Shown here one piece after another: positions 21,807-31,313 of a DNA stretch of 64,000 nucleotides. The position numbers and the translations under genes are program-made. The stretch spans positions 327,294 to 391,293 of the forward strand of contig CABIVS010000003.1 in the NCBI GenBank assembly GCA_902362375.1. The letters are read 5' to 3'. The DNA comes from Bacteroidaceae bacterium. Lineage in GTDB: Bacteria; Bacteroidota; Bacteroidia; Bacteroidales; Bacteroidaceae. How positions within the stretch are numbered: position 1 is the stretch's first letter; the number at the start of each line of letters is the position of its first letter. The notes under the pieces were generated by a model. That model saw nothing but the letters and a program-made list of their open reading frames with translations, was not told the origin of the DNA and made no database searches.

Positions 21807-23969
21807 TTATAATAACTCTGCACGCACTGATTGGTCATATTGCAGGTCATAATGTACTCCTCCTCTCGAATTACTAATCTCATAATGGAGGTGTCCATCG
21901 GGCGTTGTACCGAGGTAATACCTAATCCGGTAATATAGATCGAAACTATAATTGACTTTCCTTATAAAATACTCCTTTTTATTATTGTAATCTTCTTCAG
22001 TAGGTACTGAAAGAGGGACTTTAATATCTACTGTATCAGTAGAAACATTCTTATATTGTAGGTCATATAAGCTATTCCCATCTCTATTCGCTTCGTCTCT
22101 CCAGGCATCTTTTTGTGGTTTTACGGCAGCTTCTACGACTGAATTCTTGTTATCAAATAACGCCCACTTATATTTTTGATCGACGATGGGGACGGTTTGT
22201 TCTTCTTCCAGATTATATGGTTTGAGTAATTTGGTTGTACGCAATTTGACTGTTGCCGGGAATGAAGAGCTTTGGGGTAACGTATAACGTATGGTATCAG
22301 GCAACATTCGTTGACCATCAAGTAAAATAGGAGAGGAGAAATCTGGATTCATACATTGTTGAGCCGATAGATGCATATCCGTTTCTATGAGATGATTGGC
22401 GTGGCGAAGAATAGCGTCATATTCCTTCCAGAAATGATTGAACAGTCCATATTTGCCAACAAATAAAAGAGAAATTTCGCAGGCTTTTCCATTTTGTTTG
22501 TTTAATACCGGTTCTCCGAAAATATCCAGACAAATTTGTGAACCATAAGTAACTCGATCTCTTGTATCGAAGAAAGAAAAGCAAAATGCCAAAGGGGTTT
22601 GGTAGTTTAAGTTTTCTGATAATTCAACATCGGAACTAGAAATTGTGGTGTATCGATGTACTTTACCGAAGAGATAGTAAGGAACTCGTATATATTTATA
22701 TACGTCTCCTTTAAAACGTTCCGTTGCGGAAGGCAAAAATTCATCAATAGAGGTAATCTCTTTATATGCCATATCAGCTCCACGATCCCAGGGGAAGAAA
22801 TCCGTTGACACTAATTCTGAACGTCCGGTTATGTTATCTGTTTTATAATATAATCCGCTCTCTGTAGAATAGGTTAGGTATCCATTTGCTTTAGTCGTGA
22901 CAATATAGTGATATGGCTTTAAGAATTTATCCAGTGAATCAGCGGCAGGAGCTGCCGTCCATTTTGGATCTTCTCCCCGTACGTTTGTTGCAGCTGATAA
23001 TTTTAATTGCTGTGGGGCTTCAAAATTGATAGTTGGTTTGGACGCTTTTTGTAGCGTCCAATCAGAAGTAGTTTTGGAATTAAGGATATCACGAATGAAT
23101 TTAAGTCTGACCTTACGGGTATTTCCATCTACAAAGTAAAGTAATCCAAAACGGCACCATAAGGCTTGCATGAATTCATTGATTGTGCAGTCAGGCATGA
23201 GATCAGCATATTTTAGTTCTCCTTTTACACAGCAGTCGGCTGCATTATTAAGAACAACCAATTGACCGAGCTGGTGGTGGTTAGTAAATGGGTTCTCCGT
23301 GACAGTATATCCGTAGGTTGAGAATATAGCTTCTAATATATAGCTGACTTTTATAAATGGAACTATTCCATATCCTTCAGGAAGCGATACTTCCACGGGT
23401 TCTCCATTGATGAAAAAAGTTTCCGTCCGTGCTTTCCACCAATATCCATCACGATAATTATTTATATATTCTGCATAATCCGTAACAGTATCATTATCTT
23501 TCTTACGATTGCAAGATACAGCCACAGGAAACAGACAGAAAGGAGAATCATTCTTTTGACTATTCTCTATAATATAAGGTATTAATTCTGATACTCCTCC
23601 AAGGCGAAGAACAGGAAGGTTGATGGACTGCAAAGAAATATCTTCCCATATACTATATAATTCAGATTCTCCAAAGCCTACATTAAAAGTTATTCCGTCA
23701 TTCTCTGAAGCTTTTGTCGTATTCATTTTACCCACTCGATGGTAAACTCCGTCACTGATGGTCACGCGTTCATCAGCAATAGGGGCGCTGTCAATATCAG
23801 TTCTGTTAATGTAATTGTTAAGACGTAGATTATTTCTGGTACTAGGTATGGTAGCGGCAATAGATTGTGATCCCCGTTCGTTGTAGATAGGAGAGCTGTC
23901 TTCTATTTCTGTACTGAAGTCTTTCGGCAGATCAAAAGTACCGGATGTATTTGATATTCTTAGTGCCAT
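21807..23969 (-). CDS. Tail-tip / distal tail protein
   Basis: 720 residues immediately downstream of the tape measure gene, the usual place for distal tail and tail-associated lysin proteins. The start MALRISNTSGTFDLPKDFST is a conserved beginning for such proteins in Bacteroides phages (from memory). The protein is mixed alpha/beta with no clear peptidase motif. It probably forms the tail tip that links the tube to the fibres. Confidence 0.7.
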   Translation of the reverse strand: MALRISNTSGTFDLPKDFSTEIEDSSPIYNERGSQSIAATIPSTRNNLRLNNYINRTDIDSAPIADERVTISDGVYHRVGKMNTTKASENDGITFNVGFGESELYSIWEDISLQSINLPVLRLGGVSELIPYIIENSQKNDSPFCLFPVAVSCNRKKDNDTVTDYAEYINNYRDGYWWKARTETFFINGEPVEVSLPEGYGIVPFIKVSYILEAIFSTYGYTVTENPFTNHHQLGQLVVLNNAADCCVKGELKYADLMPDCTINEFMQALWCRFGLLYFVDGNTRKVRLKFIRDILNSKTTSDWTLQKASKPTINFEAPQQLKLSAATNVRGEDPKWTAAPAADSLDKFLKPYHYIVTTKANGYLTYSTESGLYYKTDNITGRSELVSTDFFPWDRGADMAYKEITSIDEFLPSATERFKGDVYKYIRVPYYLFGKVHRYTTISSSDVELSENLNYQTPLAFCFSFFDTRDRVTYGSQICLDIFGEPVLNKQNGKACEISLLFVGKYGLFNHFWKEYDAILRHANHLIETDMHLSAQQCMNPDFSSPILLDGQRMLPDTIRYTLPQSSSFPATVKLRTTKLLKPYNLEEEQTVPIVDQKYKWALFDNKNSVVEAAVKPQKDAWRDEANRDGNSLYDLQYKNVSTDTVDIKVPLSVPTEEDYNNKKEYFIRKVNYSFDLYYRIRYYLGTTPDGHLHYEISNSRGGVHYDLQYDQSVRAELL

Positions 23970-23977
23970 AATAATTC

Positions 23978-26900
23978 TTATTTGGTTGATCGGGTAAATG
24001 GTTTCTTGGATTTTTCATCTAGTTCTTCAGCATTTCGTATATCTCGTAGGGATACGTATGCTTTTAGATTTTTGAGGGTATTAATCAGCATTCCGATTTC
24101 TTTTATGAGTTTATCTAGTTCTGTTGCTGATGTATCAGTTTCATGGATTTCCTGGTTATTTCGGACAGGAGTATCTATTGCTGCGTAATTACCCGAAGCT
24201 CGTTGGGGCACATGACCTTTACGGGCATCTTCAATCGCATTTAGTACCAAAGGATAATTTATATGTTTTTGTAACCGGGATAAGTCCTCGGCGTTAATGA
24301 TTAATTCTGCACCATTCTCTGAAACTAGAGAAGTGTGTCGGACGATTCCGGTTTGTGCAGCCCCAATATAAGGTATGTCCTGATAGTTCTTGCCGTCATC
24401 TTTCCCGATGACATCATACCGACCGGATGCCCATTGGGATACGCTGACGGTTGCTCGTTTGGGAGCGTCGGTCGAAGACGTGTCGGAGTCGGAAGATCCG
24501 GACGAGTGTTTGCCGCTAACCATTCCTTTCAGAGCACTTTTTGCAGTTGCAAGTGCTGCCATAATCAAGCCGGTGAGAATGGCTGCACGAGCTGCACCGG
24601 AAGCTCCGAATGATGCAACGGAATCCGGCATAGCCATTGCTTCAGCTGTAGATCTGGCCACGGCACCGGTGGCAGTGGCTGTAGCTTTTATAATTTCGGC
24701 TTCGATGATCTTTCCCAGTATATCGAATACGATATCAATCATTGTGTCTGCAAAACCCTGCATTGCATTTTCTTGTCCGGAGATAATGTTCCCCATTGCT
24801 GAACCAAGTGCTGAACCATACTGTTTGTATGTTTGCAGACGTTCCTGATATTGTTGTTGTTCTTTCTTGGTTTGTGCTGCTGTCTTCTTTTGTTCAGCAT
24901 CTTTTGCTTTGGCATGTGAGGCCTGTTCTTCCTTCATGCATTTTATTTTGAAATCAAGAAGTTGTTTCTCAACTTGTTTTCGTTGTTCGGCGTTTAAACC
25001 GGCAATGGAAAGCATTCGTTCAAGATGCATGATGGTAAGTTGTTCCATAGCATCATTATAGGCTGTTTCGGAGCTTAGATTCTCATCTTTGCCGGAGGCA
25101 TACAGTTCTTTTAAATCCTGTTGTTGCTTTTCATATTGAGTTGTTTCTTCGTCAAGTAGCTGTTGAGTGTGGTCTTTCTGCATTTTTAACTTCAGATCAT
25201 TAATCTGATTTTGGATTTCGGCACCTTCTTTGGATTTGGATCCAGCAACTTTAAGGGACCGTTCCAGGTATTCCATCTGCAGACATTCCATTTCTTTCTG
25301 AAATTGCTTTTCTGTCTTCAGAGTTTCATCATTACCCTCCAGAAACATTTCTTTCAGTATGGCTTGCTTTTGGGTATATAGTTTTTTTTCTTCTTCAAGT
25401 TGTTTTTTTCGCTTCTTTTCGGATTCTTTTTCATCCTCGATTGTCTTATCTCCTTCCGGTTTGTCTCCGGTAACAACAGTTTCAGGGAGAAGACTATTAT
25501 TGATACGGTTTAGAAAAGGGCGGAACTTAGCTTCGGTTTGAGCAATCTTTTTTTCCATATCATATACACTTTTAATATAGTCTTCTATATATTCTCCCAT
25601 TTCATCGCTAAGTGCTTGCCCTTTGAAATACTTGCGACTGATGTTGTGATAGGCTTGTCCCCAAGCCTGTTGCCATTTCATGCCAGCTTTTTGGAATTCC
25701 GAGGTTGTTTGTTTCAGATCGTCAATTACAATATTAGTAAGCTGTCCGTTTCCGAGTGAACTGGCTACTCTGCTACGGATACCCTCAAGTGCTGTAGCCT
25801 GTTCTTTTACGGCACTAGTCACGATTTTATCAGTAGCCTCATTTTGTACCTTGAGAGCTATTTGTGTTTGTAAAGAACCGTTTATTCGTTTGTAGGCATC
25901 ATTAATCTCATCAAGTGAGCTTTTCTCGGTGAGAAGATGTGGAAGATACTGGCCATAGGTTTCATTAACAGCTTTAATCAGCCGGCGGCGGTCCTCTGTG
26001 CCTTCTCTTGCTCTTTTAAGAGCATCAAACAAATTATTGAGCGAACGTTGCTCTTTAAGTAACTCGCTTTGGAATTTCTCTTGTGCCTCCGTTGCTTCTT
26101 TGGATCGTTTAGTGAATTGATAGATTGCCATAGCTGCTGTGGCCAATAATGAAATAATGATTCCTATCATATTTCCTTTCATTATGGCATTGAGTCGCTG
26201 CATGGCGGCTGTGGCCATCGTTGTGTTGCCGGCTAATGCATATTTGGCTGCAGATAAAGCTAGAATTGAGGCTAACCTGATCTTACTCCATGTCTCCGCT
26301 ATTTTGTCGGTTGCAATACTTAATAGTTTGGCATTTTTGAGCTTTGTCTCGTAAAATTCAGTAGCCTTTACAGCTAGGTAGTAAGTTGTAATGGCAGTTG
26401 TTAGAGTGATGATTATACCCGAATGTTTGACCATAAACCCAATCAGGTCTATAATTTTTCTGGTCCAGTTTACTGTACCGTTTACTGCACTAATGATTGA
26501 AGGATTGAGTTTTTCCATTAACTCCATTCCCATCTCATTCATTTTGTTTTTCGCTTGTGCGAGTTTGGTGGCTGCCGTATCGGATTTGGTAGCTGCCTGT
26601 TCCATGGCGACACTGGTGTCGGTGACTGCTTGGGTGTAGTATTTGACTTTTTCAGTTTCGTTGATCAGAACAGAAGCGACGTTATACCCCTCTTCACCAA
26701 ACATTTTTTTGATTTGTGCTGCAGACAACTGTTTTTTCTGCAGGTTATCCAGTGCAGTCTCCAGTCCTACGATTTTAGGATTCGTATCGTTAGCTCCGGT
26801 TTGAAGAGTAAGAAAGAATTTCTTTAGACCGGTACCGGCAATTTCATCTTTGATACCCTTTTCTGCCAAAGTTTCAATAGTTCCGACTAACTGCTCAATG

Positions 26901-27868
26901 GGGATGTTAGCGGATGAAGCGGCAACACCGGATTTGGTTATTGCATTAGTAACTGATTCAACTGCAGCAGATCCATATTTAGAACCGGCTGCCATGACAT
27001 TCGCATAACGGGCTGCCTGATCAGCACCATCTCCGTATTGATTGAGTGAAAGAGTTACAGCATCAACAGCATCTTTCAATGTCATTCCTGAAGCAGATGC
27101 TAAGATGAGTGTTTGTTCTGTTACTGCGGCTAGTGCTTCCTTGTTAGATAGTAACTCCGGTTTAGCAGAACCGACCAATTTATAAGCATCAAGAATTTCG
27201 GTTGCTGATTGTCGGATCCGGATACCGGAATCACTAATTGTAGTGGAAAGCCGGATTGCTTCTTGTTCCAGCCAATTAATGTTGTCTTTGGAAAGTCCTG
27301 TTAATGCTTCGACATCGGCTTTGGCATCTTCACGTTCATTGCGTTTTTCACGAAGTTGGTTCAGCTTTAGTGTTAAGCCTGTCACAGCTGCTATGACGGT
27401 GGTGACAACTGCAGCATATTTATTAAACAGTTCCACGGCTTTTCCTATTGGACTAGCTTGACAACCAACTTCTACACGCATATTTTTTTGTGCCCTGGCT
27501 ACTGCTTCAGCGACGCGCCTATTTTGCTCCAGGGCTGCATTGTATTGTTCAGTACCGGGTATGGCTGCACGGAGTTCTTTACGGACTTTTTGGCTGACAG
27601 ATAATAGTTCGTCATAGGTTGCTCCAGAGAGGTTTTTCAGGATTCGGTCGGTCTCGGCTACTTTTTGCTTATAAGTATTGAGAGTTTTATATTTATTCTC
27701 CAGTTCTTTTTGCAGAGTTTTGGATTTTCTGGCATATCCTGATTCTGATTTATCAAGAGAAGATATTTTATTCTCTAGCTGGGAGATGGCATCTTCTATC
27801 TTCTTGACGCCGGCTGATGCTTCAGTTCCATCAATAAATATTTTAATACTTCGGTTTAGGTCGTTCAT
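23978..27868 (-). CDS. Tail tape measure protein
   Basis: 1296 residues, the longest protein here. The N-terminus is coiled coil (about 10-130); a TP901-type core follows (ASASGMTLKDAVDAVTLSLN, IPIEQLVGTIETLAEKG); hydrophobic helices lie at about 480-500 and 565-590; a long Glu/Lys/Gln coiled coil spans about 780-1010; and a Gly/Ala-rich hydrophobic segment follows at about 1070-1120. Tape measures set tail length and help DNA pass the membrane. At roughly 0.15 nm per residue, a tail near 190 nm would be expected. The gene overlaps nothing but is spaced by only 6-9 bases from its neighbours. Confidence 0.9.
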   Translation of the reverse strand: MNDLNRSIKIFIDGTEASAGVKKIEDAISQLENKISSLDKSESGYARKSKTLQKELENKYKTLNTYKQKVAETDRILKNLSGATYDELLSVSQKVRKELRAAIPGTEQYNAALEQNRRVAEAVARAQKNMRVEVGCQASPIGKAVELFNKYAAVVTTVIAAVTGLTLKLNQLREKRNEREDAKADVEALTGLSKDNINWLEQEAIRLSTTISDSGIRIRQSATEILDAYKLVGSAKPELLSNKEALAAVTEQTLILASASGMTLKDAVDAVTLSLNQYGDGADQAARYANVMAAGSKYGSAAVESVTNAITKSGVAASSANIPIEQLVGTIETLAEKGIKDEIAGTGLKKFFLTLQTGANDTNPKIVGLETALDNLQKKQLSAAQIKKMFGEEGYNVASVLINETEKVKYYTQAVTDTSVAMEQAATKSDTAATKLAQAKNKMNEMGMELMEKLNPSIISAVNGTVNWTRKIIDLIGFMVKHSGIIITLTTAITTYYLAVKATEFYETKLKNAKLLSIATDKIAETWSKIRLASILALSAAKYALAGNTTMATAAMQRLNAIMKGNMIGIIISLLATAAMAIYQFTKRSKEATEAQEKFQSELLKEQRSLNNLFDALKRAREGTEDRRRLIKAVNETYGQYLPHLLTEKSSLDEINDAYKRINGSLQTQIALKVQNEATDKIVTSAVKEQATALEGIRSRVASSLGNGQLTNIVIDDLKQTTSEFQKAGMKWQQAWGQAYHNISRKYFKGQALSDEMGEYIEDYIKSVYDMEKKIAQTEAKFRPFLNRINNSLLPETVVTGDKPEGDKTIEDEKESEKKRKKQLEEEKKLYTQKQAILKEMFLEGNDETLKTEKQFQKEMECLQMEYLERSLKVAGSKSKEGAEIQNQINDLKLKMQKDHTQQLLDEETTQYEKQQQDLKELYASGKDENLSSETAYNDAMEQLTIMHLERMLSIAGLNAEQRKQVEKQLLDFKIKCMKEEQASHAKAKDAEQKKTAAQTKKEQQQYQERLQTYKQYGSALGSAMGNIISGQENAMQGFADTMIDIVFDILGKIIEAEIIKATATATGAVARSTAEAMAMPDSVASFGASGAARAAILTGLIMAALATAKSALKGMVSGKHSSGSSDSDTSSTDAPKRATVSVSQWASGRYDVIGKDDGKNYQDIPYIGAAQTGIVRHTSLVSENGAELIINAEDLSRLQKHINYPLVLNAIEDARKGHVPQRASGNYAAIDTPVRNNQEIHETDTSATELDKLIKEIGMLINTLKNLKAYVSLRDIRNAEELDEKSKKPFTRSTK

Positions 27869-27874
27869 ATGGCT

Positions 27875-28483
27875 TTACTTTTCAATGTATATTTTGGTTG
27901 CGTCGATAAGCATAGTGTCAAAATAGCGCATACAGATATCGGCAAGTTCCGGAAGACGGTTTTTGATGACCGGATCGAACCAATGGTAAGCCTGCCGGTT
28001 ACCTTCATTCTGTTTGCCAAGTGATGCGGGATTAGTATGTCGGATGATACTCGTATTGATTTCCATTCCGTTGATTCTCTTCAGATAGCTCCATTTACTT
28101 CCGATAAGACCACCTTGCCCACGTCCGGCACCTTTGTGGATATAGACACCATGACGAGGAAAAGAGAAACCAAGTCGGTTGATTAATCCGTATTTGTCAG
28201 TATAGGCTTTAGGTTGTAGTTCACGAGCAATGCGTAAACTACGGGATGAAATGGTGGCTTTGAGTTGTTTACTGACAGCATCCTGCCATTGTTCCACCTC
28301 TTTGTTGAATGCGGTGAGTCGGTCGGCATCCTGGGCGATGTTATAGCGTTCTATCTCCGAGATGGTTTCCATTCGGATTAGTCGGGAAGTCGGAGTAGAA
28401 GATAACTTATCCGCTTTTCGTCGGACTGCATTATAGCGTTTGATTTCCGACTGCTTGTCTGACATTCGTTTATAGAATTCCAT
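27875..28483 (-). CDS. Tail completion-type protein
   Basis: 202 residues from the ATG at 28483, which lies inside the end of the upstream gene (the TAATGG junction gives a 14-bp overlap). The longer open frame from 28564 is antisense noise from that gene. The protein is basic and helical, with a Gly-rich loop GAGRGQGGLIGSKW. It precedes the tape measure gene, so a tail assembly or completion role is likely, but no family is certain. Confidence 0.65.
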   Translation of the reverse strand: MEFYKRMSDKQSEIKRYNAVRRKADKLSSTPTSRLIRMETISEIERYNIAQDADRLTAFNKEVEQWQDAVSKQLKATISSRSLRIARELQPKAYTDKYGLINRLGFSFPRHGVYIHKGAGRGQGGLIGSKWSYLKRINGMEINTSIIRHTNPASLGKQNEGNRQAYHWFDPVIKNRLPELADICMRYFDTMLIDATKIYIEK

Positions 28484-28952
28484 TACAAAAGTAGTTTGGA
28501 TCGACGATGAATTCTTCCGGAACATTAACAAAGAAGGTAAGCACGGTGCCATAGAAGTTATCACCGATCGGGCCGATACCGTTAATTTGAGTATTGCGGT
28601 CTACATATTTAATGTCTTTCAGCAATTTATTCCGGATCTGTTTACATATACTCTTGCATTGTTTGGCTGCCTGATTAATCGTTTCCGGATTTCCGGAGAT
28701 TGTGTTTCTGGCCACGATGAATGAGTAGACTTGTTTGTCATTGAGTGAATCGGCTTCGTTGTCTTCGGATTCGGACTCGCAACCATCAACGGCGATAAGG
28801 ATGGTTCCATCAATGGAGGATAAGCTGTCATCGAGGCTGATCAGGTCCTCCAGTCCGAATGCTGTGAAGAACCTTTTCTTTTGAGATGTGTGTGAAATGG
28901 CTTTGAGTGCCGAAGCTAAGGCCTCACCATAAGCGAAATGGTCATACTCCAT
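28470..28952 (-). CDS. Probable tail terminator / minor tail protein
   Basis: 160 residues, MEYDHFAYGEALASALKAIS at the start. It has an acidic loop (CESESEDNEADSLND) and a beta-rich second half. It is the first gene of the tail block that runs into the tape measure gene and follows the terminator at 28985-29007, so a new promoter or antitermination must feed it. The order is typical for a tail terminator or neck protein; assignment by position only. Confidence 0.55.
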   Translation of the reverse strand: MEYDHFAYGEALASALKAISHTSQKKRFFTAFGLEDLISLDDSLSSIDGTILIAVDGCESESEDNEADSLNDKQVYSFIVARNTISGNPETINQAAKQCKSICKQIRNKLLKDIKYVDRNTQINGIGPIGDNFYGTVLTFFVNVPEEFIVDPNYFCNGIL

Positions 28953-28984
28953 AACTGTATAATGTTTAGGTTATGGAGACAAAA

Positions 28985-29007
28985 ATAGCCCGCTGCGGGC
29001 GGGCTAT
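28985..29007 (-). terminator. Terminator at the end of the 30.2-29.0 kb small-gene operon
   Basis: ATAGCCCGC / GCGGGCTAT hairpin (arms 28985-28993 and 28999-29007). On the minus strand it is followed by TTTTTG, so it fits the operon ending at 29026. Confidence 0.8.
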
Positions 29008-29025
29008 AAAGGACAAAACGATAGG

Positions 29026-29163
29026 TTAGAAGAACAGGAATAGTGCTAGCAAGGCGAACATGAGCAGAAGCCAAAAAACTTTTGCAAGGATTGAGCGCGA
29101 GGCTTTAAAGAATACCAGGCACAGAAGTACTATTCCGGATATAGTTATTATCGCTAAGATCAT
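29026..29163 (-). CDS. 45-residue two-helix membrane protein, holin-like
   Basis: MILAIITISGIVLLCLVFF, a short basic turn (KASRSILAK), then WLLLMFALLALFLFF: two membrane helices and almost nothing else. Its ATG overlaps the stop of the gene before it as ATGA, a strong sign that it is translated. Size and topology fit a small holin, which the phage needs for its signal-less amidase, but a membrane toxin or superinfection protein is possible. It ends 19 bases before the terminator. Confidence 0.65.
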   Translation of the reverse strand: MILAIITISGIVLLCLVFFKASRSILAKVFWLLLMFALLALFLFF

Positions 29164-29300
29164 TTTTGTTCTTCGTCTGATTCTGGAAGCAAGATACGAA
29201 TTAATTCAGAAAGTTGTGCGGCTGCACGCTGCTTTTCGTCCATTGGTGTTTCCGGATCCAGTAATTTGTTTACTAACCGTAAGGCTTCATATCTATTCAT
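29160..29300 (-). CDS. 46-residue paralogue of the 41562-41684 protein
   Basis: Starts MNRYEALRLVNKLLDPETP and contains DEKQRAAAQLSELIRILLPE. It aligns without gaps to the 40-residue product of 41562-41684 (about 28 of 40 identical). All helical and acidic. It overlaps the downstream holin-like gene by 4 bp. Function unknown. Being kept in two operons of the same phage argues for a real role. Confidence 0.7.
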   Translation of the reverse strand: MNRYEALRLVNKLLDPETPMDEKQRAAAQLSELIRILLPESDEEQK

Positions 29301-29304
29301 AATG

Positions 29305-29544
29305 TTATTTTTTAGGGTGTTGAATACTGCTTATTGATTGAATATGTTTTTTTATTATTCTGATTTCAGAAATAAGTGTTAGTCGATTAGTGGAATCGAT
29401 GTCCGGAGAGTCTATATCAAGAGCCAGGTCAATAGCTTTTTCCAAAGTGGTTTCCATCCATGAATGTTCTCCTTCCTGGATAGTTTTTATTGATTCAATG
29501 CAATCATCGGTGAGGATGATGCCATTGATTTCTGTTGGTATCAT
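29305..29544 (-). CDS. 79-residue phage protein, unknown
   Basis: Acidic helical protein, MIPTEINGIILTDDCIESIK at the start. A strong ribosome-binding site AGAAAGGAG precedes it. It overlaps the gene before it by 4 bp and lies 4 bases from the paralogue gene after it, in a five-gene operon. No motif recognised. Confidence 0.65.
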   Translation of the reverse strand: MIPTEINGIILTDDCIESIKTIQEGEHSWMETTLEKAIDLALDIDSPDIDSTNRLTLISEIRIIKKHIQSISSIQHPKK

Positions 29545-29894
29545 GGCTGGTCTCCTTTCTGCTCCAGTAGGTGAGATCCTTCTCCAAAAGAATAATGACC
29601 GCGTACTTTACTGTATGAGATATAACATACAGGATTGCTATCATCGTCTCCTAGTTTTATACTCCATTGTCCACCGAAAGAGTCTCCATTATGCCCATTG
29701 AATTTGAGTTTTTTTTGATTAGGGTATTTCTCATTCAGTTCCTTGACAACTTCTTCGAATTCGCATTTTAGGGAATCCATAGCACATTCATCTTGTACTA
29801 GAATACGGTCGTATGCCTGGGCAAATTCACACATTTCCTGACCCTTACGATTGACTTTCTGATAGGTCTGTACATGATGGATAAAGAATATCAT
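29541..29894 (-). CDS. 117-residue phage protein, unknown
   Basis: The open frame starts MIFFIHHVQTYQKVNRKGQE; a later Met (MCEFAQAYDR, residue 21) is an alternative start, but AGAAAGGAGG before the first Met favours it. The second half is rich in Gly, Asp and aromatic residues (FNGHNGDSFGGQWSIKLG), suggesting a small beta domain. It overlaps neighbours on both sides by 4 bp. Function unknown. Confidence 0.65.
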   Translation of the reverse strand: MIFFIHHVQTYQKVNRKGQEMCEFAQAYDRILVQDECAMDSLKCEFEEVVKELNEKYPNQKKLKFNGHNGDSFGGQWSIKLGDDDSNPVCYISYSKVRGHYSFGEGSHLLEQKGDQP

Positions 29895-30232
29895 TTTTCA
29901 CCTCCTTTCTGACACTTCTTTGCTCGATAGACACAGATGACTGCTCCGATCACAGCAGCAGGATAAACAAAAGTTAAGCAAAAACAGGCAATTGCGGATA
30001 GGTAGCAAATGTCTTTTGTCTCAAGTTTGTGTAGGCTTTTTAATAAAGGTGTATCTTCATTTGTTTCGCTTGCGCGGAATGAGGGCACGTAGTTCGTGCC
30101 CTGGGTTAATTGTTTCATATACTGTGATGTTTTGGCTGTTGAAGGCAAGTTCTCTTGCATCCATTTGGATGCAAGAACGGCTGCCAATTCCCGAGTTCGC
30201 CAAAACATCACAGTATAATCCCCGAAGAGCAT
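29891..30232 (-). CDS. Small membrane protein, unknown
   Basis: 113 residues in the longest frame, with a hydrophobic segment near the C-terminus (YLSAIACFCLTFVYPAAVIG) and a basic tail. The first 38 codons contain the large palindrome at 30119-30216. Its arms encode recurring residues on both strands, which makes the true start uncertain: ATGs at 30232, 30208 and 30118 are all possible and none has a strong ribosome-binding site. First gene of the operon down to 29026. Confidence 0.5.
   Translation of the reverse strand: MLFGDYTVMFWRTRELAAVLASKWMQENLPSTAKTSQYMKQLTQGTNYVPSFRASETNEDTPLLKSLHKLETKDICYLSAIACFCLTFVYPAAVIGAVICVYRAKKCQKGGEK
30119..30216. repeat. Large nested palindrome
   Basis: Outer arms of 18 bp are perfect (30119-30136 and 30199-30216, ATACTGTGATGTTTTGGC and complement). 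An inner hairpin has 11-bp perfect arms and a 2-base loop (30153-30163, 30166-30176). A separate GGGCAC...GTGCCC hairpin lies beside it at about 30084-30102. The whole can extrude as a cruciform. Confidence 0.85.
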
Positions 30233-30341
30233 TATAACAATGTGGGAAAGACAGCCGTATTCGTTTATAAATAAACTTCTACTATTTCGTATATGAATTT
30301 GCTTCCGACATGAATGTCGCTTGCAAACTGATGGACATAAA

Positions 30342-30446
30342 AAAAGCCCAATTTCGTATTGAGCATCTAACCGGGCTCATTCGGTACAGATATATCTGTA
30401 ATGTTTTGGCACTGCAAATATGAGGATAATATTTGAGAGTGCCAAA
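30342..30446 (-). ncRNA. Promoter plus ~67-nt terminated leader or small RNA
   Basis: On the minus strand: TTTG (30446-30443), a 20-base spacer, CATATTTG (30422-30415), then a predicted ~67-nt RNA with an ACAGAT-AT-ATCTGT hairpin and a GCCC/GGGC terminator followed by seven U (end near 30342). A perfect 9-bp inverted repeat, TTTGGCACT (30438-30446) with AGTGCCAAA (30405-30413), brackets the promoter and is a candidate operator. It could be a free small RNA or an attenuator for the operon starting at 30232. The motif after the terminator (U-tract then ATGTCCAT) recurs at 42,400. Confidence 0.55.
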
Positions 30447-30462
30447 CAAAATAATGTTTATT

Positions 30463-30708
30463 TCACCAATCATCGTTGGTTTCAGAACGTGTGTTTAACA
30501 TTGCGGCACGCAAACTTTCAATTATAGAAATTTCTATGTTTCGTTTGATGACCGTTAGTTCTTTCTTATGAATTGTTTTCTCACAATCATAATTTTTAAA
30601 ATAGATTTCAAAAGGTTCTTTGAAAACTTTAGGAACTAAACCTGCTTTAAATCCCTGCATAAGAAAATCAGATAGTTCATATCGATACCTGCCATCTTTA
30701 GTTTGTAT
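30463..30708 (-). pseudogene. C-terminal fragment of a phage gene
   Basis: An open frame of about 81 codons without a normal start at its head; the first ATG is at 30660 and gives 65 residues. The residues before that Met (DGRYRYELSDFL) look coding, so this is probably the tail of a gene cut off when the cassette to its right arrived (cassette ends at 30750). It could still be expressed from the internal ATG. Confidence 0.4.
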
Positions 30709-30749
30709 CTATCAATATCTTATTTTTTTGACGGGAAATAAAAATGGGA

Positions 30750-31313
30750 TTATTTATTGTTGATTTTGATAATTAAGCTGCGAGTTTCTTTTATAAGTCT
30801 AGTGCAACGTTGTTGGATTTCAGGGATGTCAACATCAGAAATAGGCACATCTTGAGCATCAAAGTTGGTAGCAGAAGTAAATAAGTCATTGATACTATTT
30901 TCTAATGAGCGGATATCCATACCAAAAAGACTTGTTAGTTCTATAGCCTCCTTCATTCGATTTTTAAGCATAAATATCGAATTTATTTTTGATGCCATAT
31001 GAGTAATATTGATACTGGAAGAGGTTTCTAAAAGATCTTCTATACTATGGACTATTTCTTCAATCGATTTAAGATCATTTATTAAAAAATCTTTTTCAAA
31101 GCGCTGTTCTGTTAGTCTTTTAGTAATATACCATGCAACTATAAGTGTCAGAAATGATGTGATAATAAGACTTACATACTCAAAAGCATTAACAGAATAA
31201 TCTATCTCGCTTATAAATATGAAACCGCAAAATAGGCGTATAAAATGTATTAATAGAAATGAGGAGCAAATAATCAAAAGGATTATCAGACCTTTCTTTA
31301 TTATTTTTTCCAT
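30750..31313 (-). CDS. Two-TM coiled-coil membrane protein (cassette effector candidate)
   Basis: 187 residues from MEKIIKKGLIILL at 31313, overlapping the upstream STAS-like gene by 13 bp. Two membrane helices (about 8-32 and 46-66) are followed by a ~110-residue cytoplasmic helical domain (RFEKDFLINDLKSIEEIVHS). It is the third gene of the GHKL / DUF4325 / two-TM operon. Small two-TM proteins with a helical cytoplasmic region are common membrane-disrupting effectors in anti-phage systems. That role is inference; no family recognised. Confidence 0.75.
   Translation of the reverse strand: MEKIIKKGLIILLIICSSFLLIHFIRLFCGFIFISEIDYSVNAFEYVSLIITSFLTLIVAWYITKRLTEQRFEKDFLINDLKSIEEIVHSIEDLLETSSSINITHMASKINSIFMLKNRMKEAIELTSLFGMDIRSLENSINDLFTSATNFDAQDVPISDVDIPEIQQRCTRLIKETRSLIIKINNK

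Noticed and set aside
30282..30473. A 63-codon open frame on the minus strand
   Set aside because: Overlaps the promoter and terminated leader RNA and has no plausible product.
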